A DNA stretch of 9,156 bases from Thermoplasmata archaeon. Lineage in GTDB: Archaea > Thermoplasmatota > Thermoplasmata > Lutacidiplasmatales > UBA184. Numbering within the stretch: the first letter of the stretch is position 1; each line of letters begins with the position of its first letter. The notes beneath the pieces were generated by a model. The model saw only the letters and a program-made list of their open reading frames with translations, was not told the origin of the DNA and did not search any database. Shown one piece after another: positions 8,799 to 9,156 of this stretch. The DNA is taken from assembly GCA_030038885.1 (NCBI GenBank), contig JASHQY010000012.1, positions 1-9,156 of the forward strand, given 5' to 3'. A program made the position numbers and the translations under genes.

Positions 8799-9156
8799 CA
8801 CTCCACCTGGAGCGCCGCCCCGGCGGCCGAGTACCGCCAGTTCTCCGGAAGCCGGCGGCGTCGGCGGTAGTACCGGGCGAGACGTCGGATCCGCGACTCC
8901 ATCAGGTTCAGGCCCCGACGGTTCGAGAGGTCCTTCGGGTGGGTCTGGAGATGCCGCTGCAGATGCACGACCCGCTTCAGGAGCGCCTCGAGGTCGTCGG
9001 GGATCTCGGGCTTCACTCCGTGCTCGCTCAGGAGGACGCCGAGGCGGCGGCCCGTGATCGCCCGCGACAGGGGGATCGCGTAGGAATCCCGGAGGGTCTG
9101 GCCGATCAGCGCCTGGCCCATCCCGCCCTTCGCGAGCTGGACCGCCTGCGCGACGA
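8798..9156 (-). CDS. rps15: Ribosomal protein S15 (uS15), archaeal type, 5' end outside window
   Basis: This small-subunit protein binds 16S rRNA at the three-way junction in the central domain. The visible part runs from the right edge to TGA at 8800-8798, about 118 residues. It carries the archaeal signatures IGQTLRDSYAIP, ITGRRLG, PDDLEALLKR, HLQTHPKDLSNRRGLNLMES, RIRRLARYYRR and LPENWRY. An internal ATG at 9121 could be mistaken for the start. Coding continues upstream of it as VAQAVQLAKGG, matching the conserved LAK-G-hydrophobic segment before IG-LRD, so the real start is beyond the window. About 30 N-terminal residues are missing compared with the usual length near 150. The stop overlaps the DHH start, making this the first visible gene of the operon. 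Confidence 0.96.
   Translation of the reverse strand, partial: VAQAVQLAKGGMGQALIGQTLRDSYAIPLSRAITGRRLGVLLSEHGVKPEIPDDLEALLKRVVHLQRHLQTHPKDLSNRRGLNLMESRIRRLARYYRRRRRLPENWRYSAAGAALQVE

Noticed and set aside
9119..9121. ATG at 9121 as the start of rps15
   Set aside because: Conserved S15 residues (VAQAVQLAKGG) continue in frame upstream to the window edge, so this is an internal Met.

Overview
The window is very GC-rich chromosomal DNA (roughly three quarters G+C by eye) from an archaeon. The evidence is an archaeal-type ribosomal protein S15, an Sm-like protein (SmAP) followed by ribosomal protein L37e, an archaeal RecJ/GAN-like DHH nuclease, and TATA-like boxes centred about 25 bases before start codons, the spacing of leaderless archaeal transcripts. 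A bacterial-type DNA gyrase A and a folate-type dihydropteroate synthase point to Euryarchaeota in the broad sense. Thermoplasmatota is my best guess. The proteins are Arg/Ala-rich rather than globally acidic, which argues against a haloarchaeon. The placement is inference, since no marker tree could be run.

Left part (1-1981). The plus strand carries the last 45 codons of an unidentified gene, then an M29 (aminopeptidase T)-like protein that appears to have lost its metal ligands, then an overlapping 3-methyladenine DNA glycosylase (aag). The glycosylase converges on, and reads antisense into, the ribosomal protein L37e gene.

Middle (1817-4551). The minus strand carries a P-loop kinase-like gene, then the SmAP-L37e pair used in RNA metabolism and the ribosome. 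A short divergent promoter region near 3170-3261 separates the kinase from the plus-strand dihydropteroate synthase, which has an extra N-terminal domain of about 145 residues and probably starts leaderless at a GTG.

Right part (4560-9156). A tightly packed minus-strand run reads rps15 (its start lies beyond the window), DHH/RecJ-like nuclease, gyrA, small zinc-ribbon protein. Neighbouring genes overlap by 1 to 38 bases, so this is almost certainly one operon with translational coupling. It joins a ribosomal protein, a replication-associated nuclease and one gyrase subunit. gyrB is not next to gyrA here.

I found no CRISPR array, insertion sequence, tRNA, rRNA or recognisable defence cassette. 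No intergenic stretch exceeds about 230 bases. The region is mostly core informational genes. The points worth a second look are the apparently dead M29 homologue, a Leu at the classic quinolone-resistance position of GyrA, the long acidic GyrA tail overlapping the next gene, and the unusual operon linkage of gyrA.
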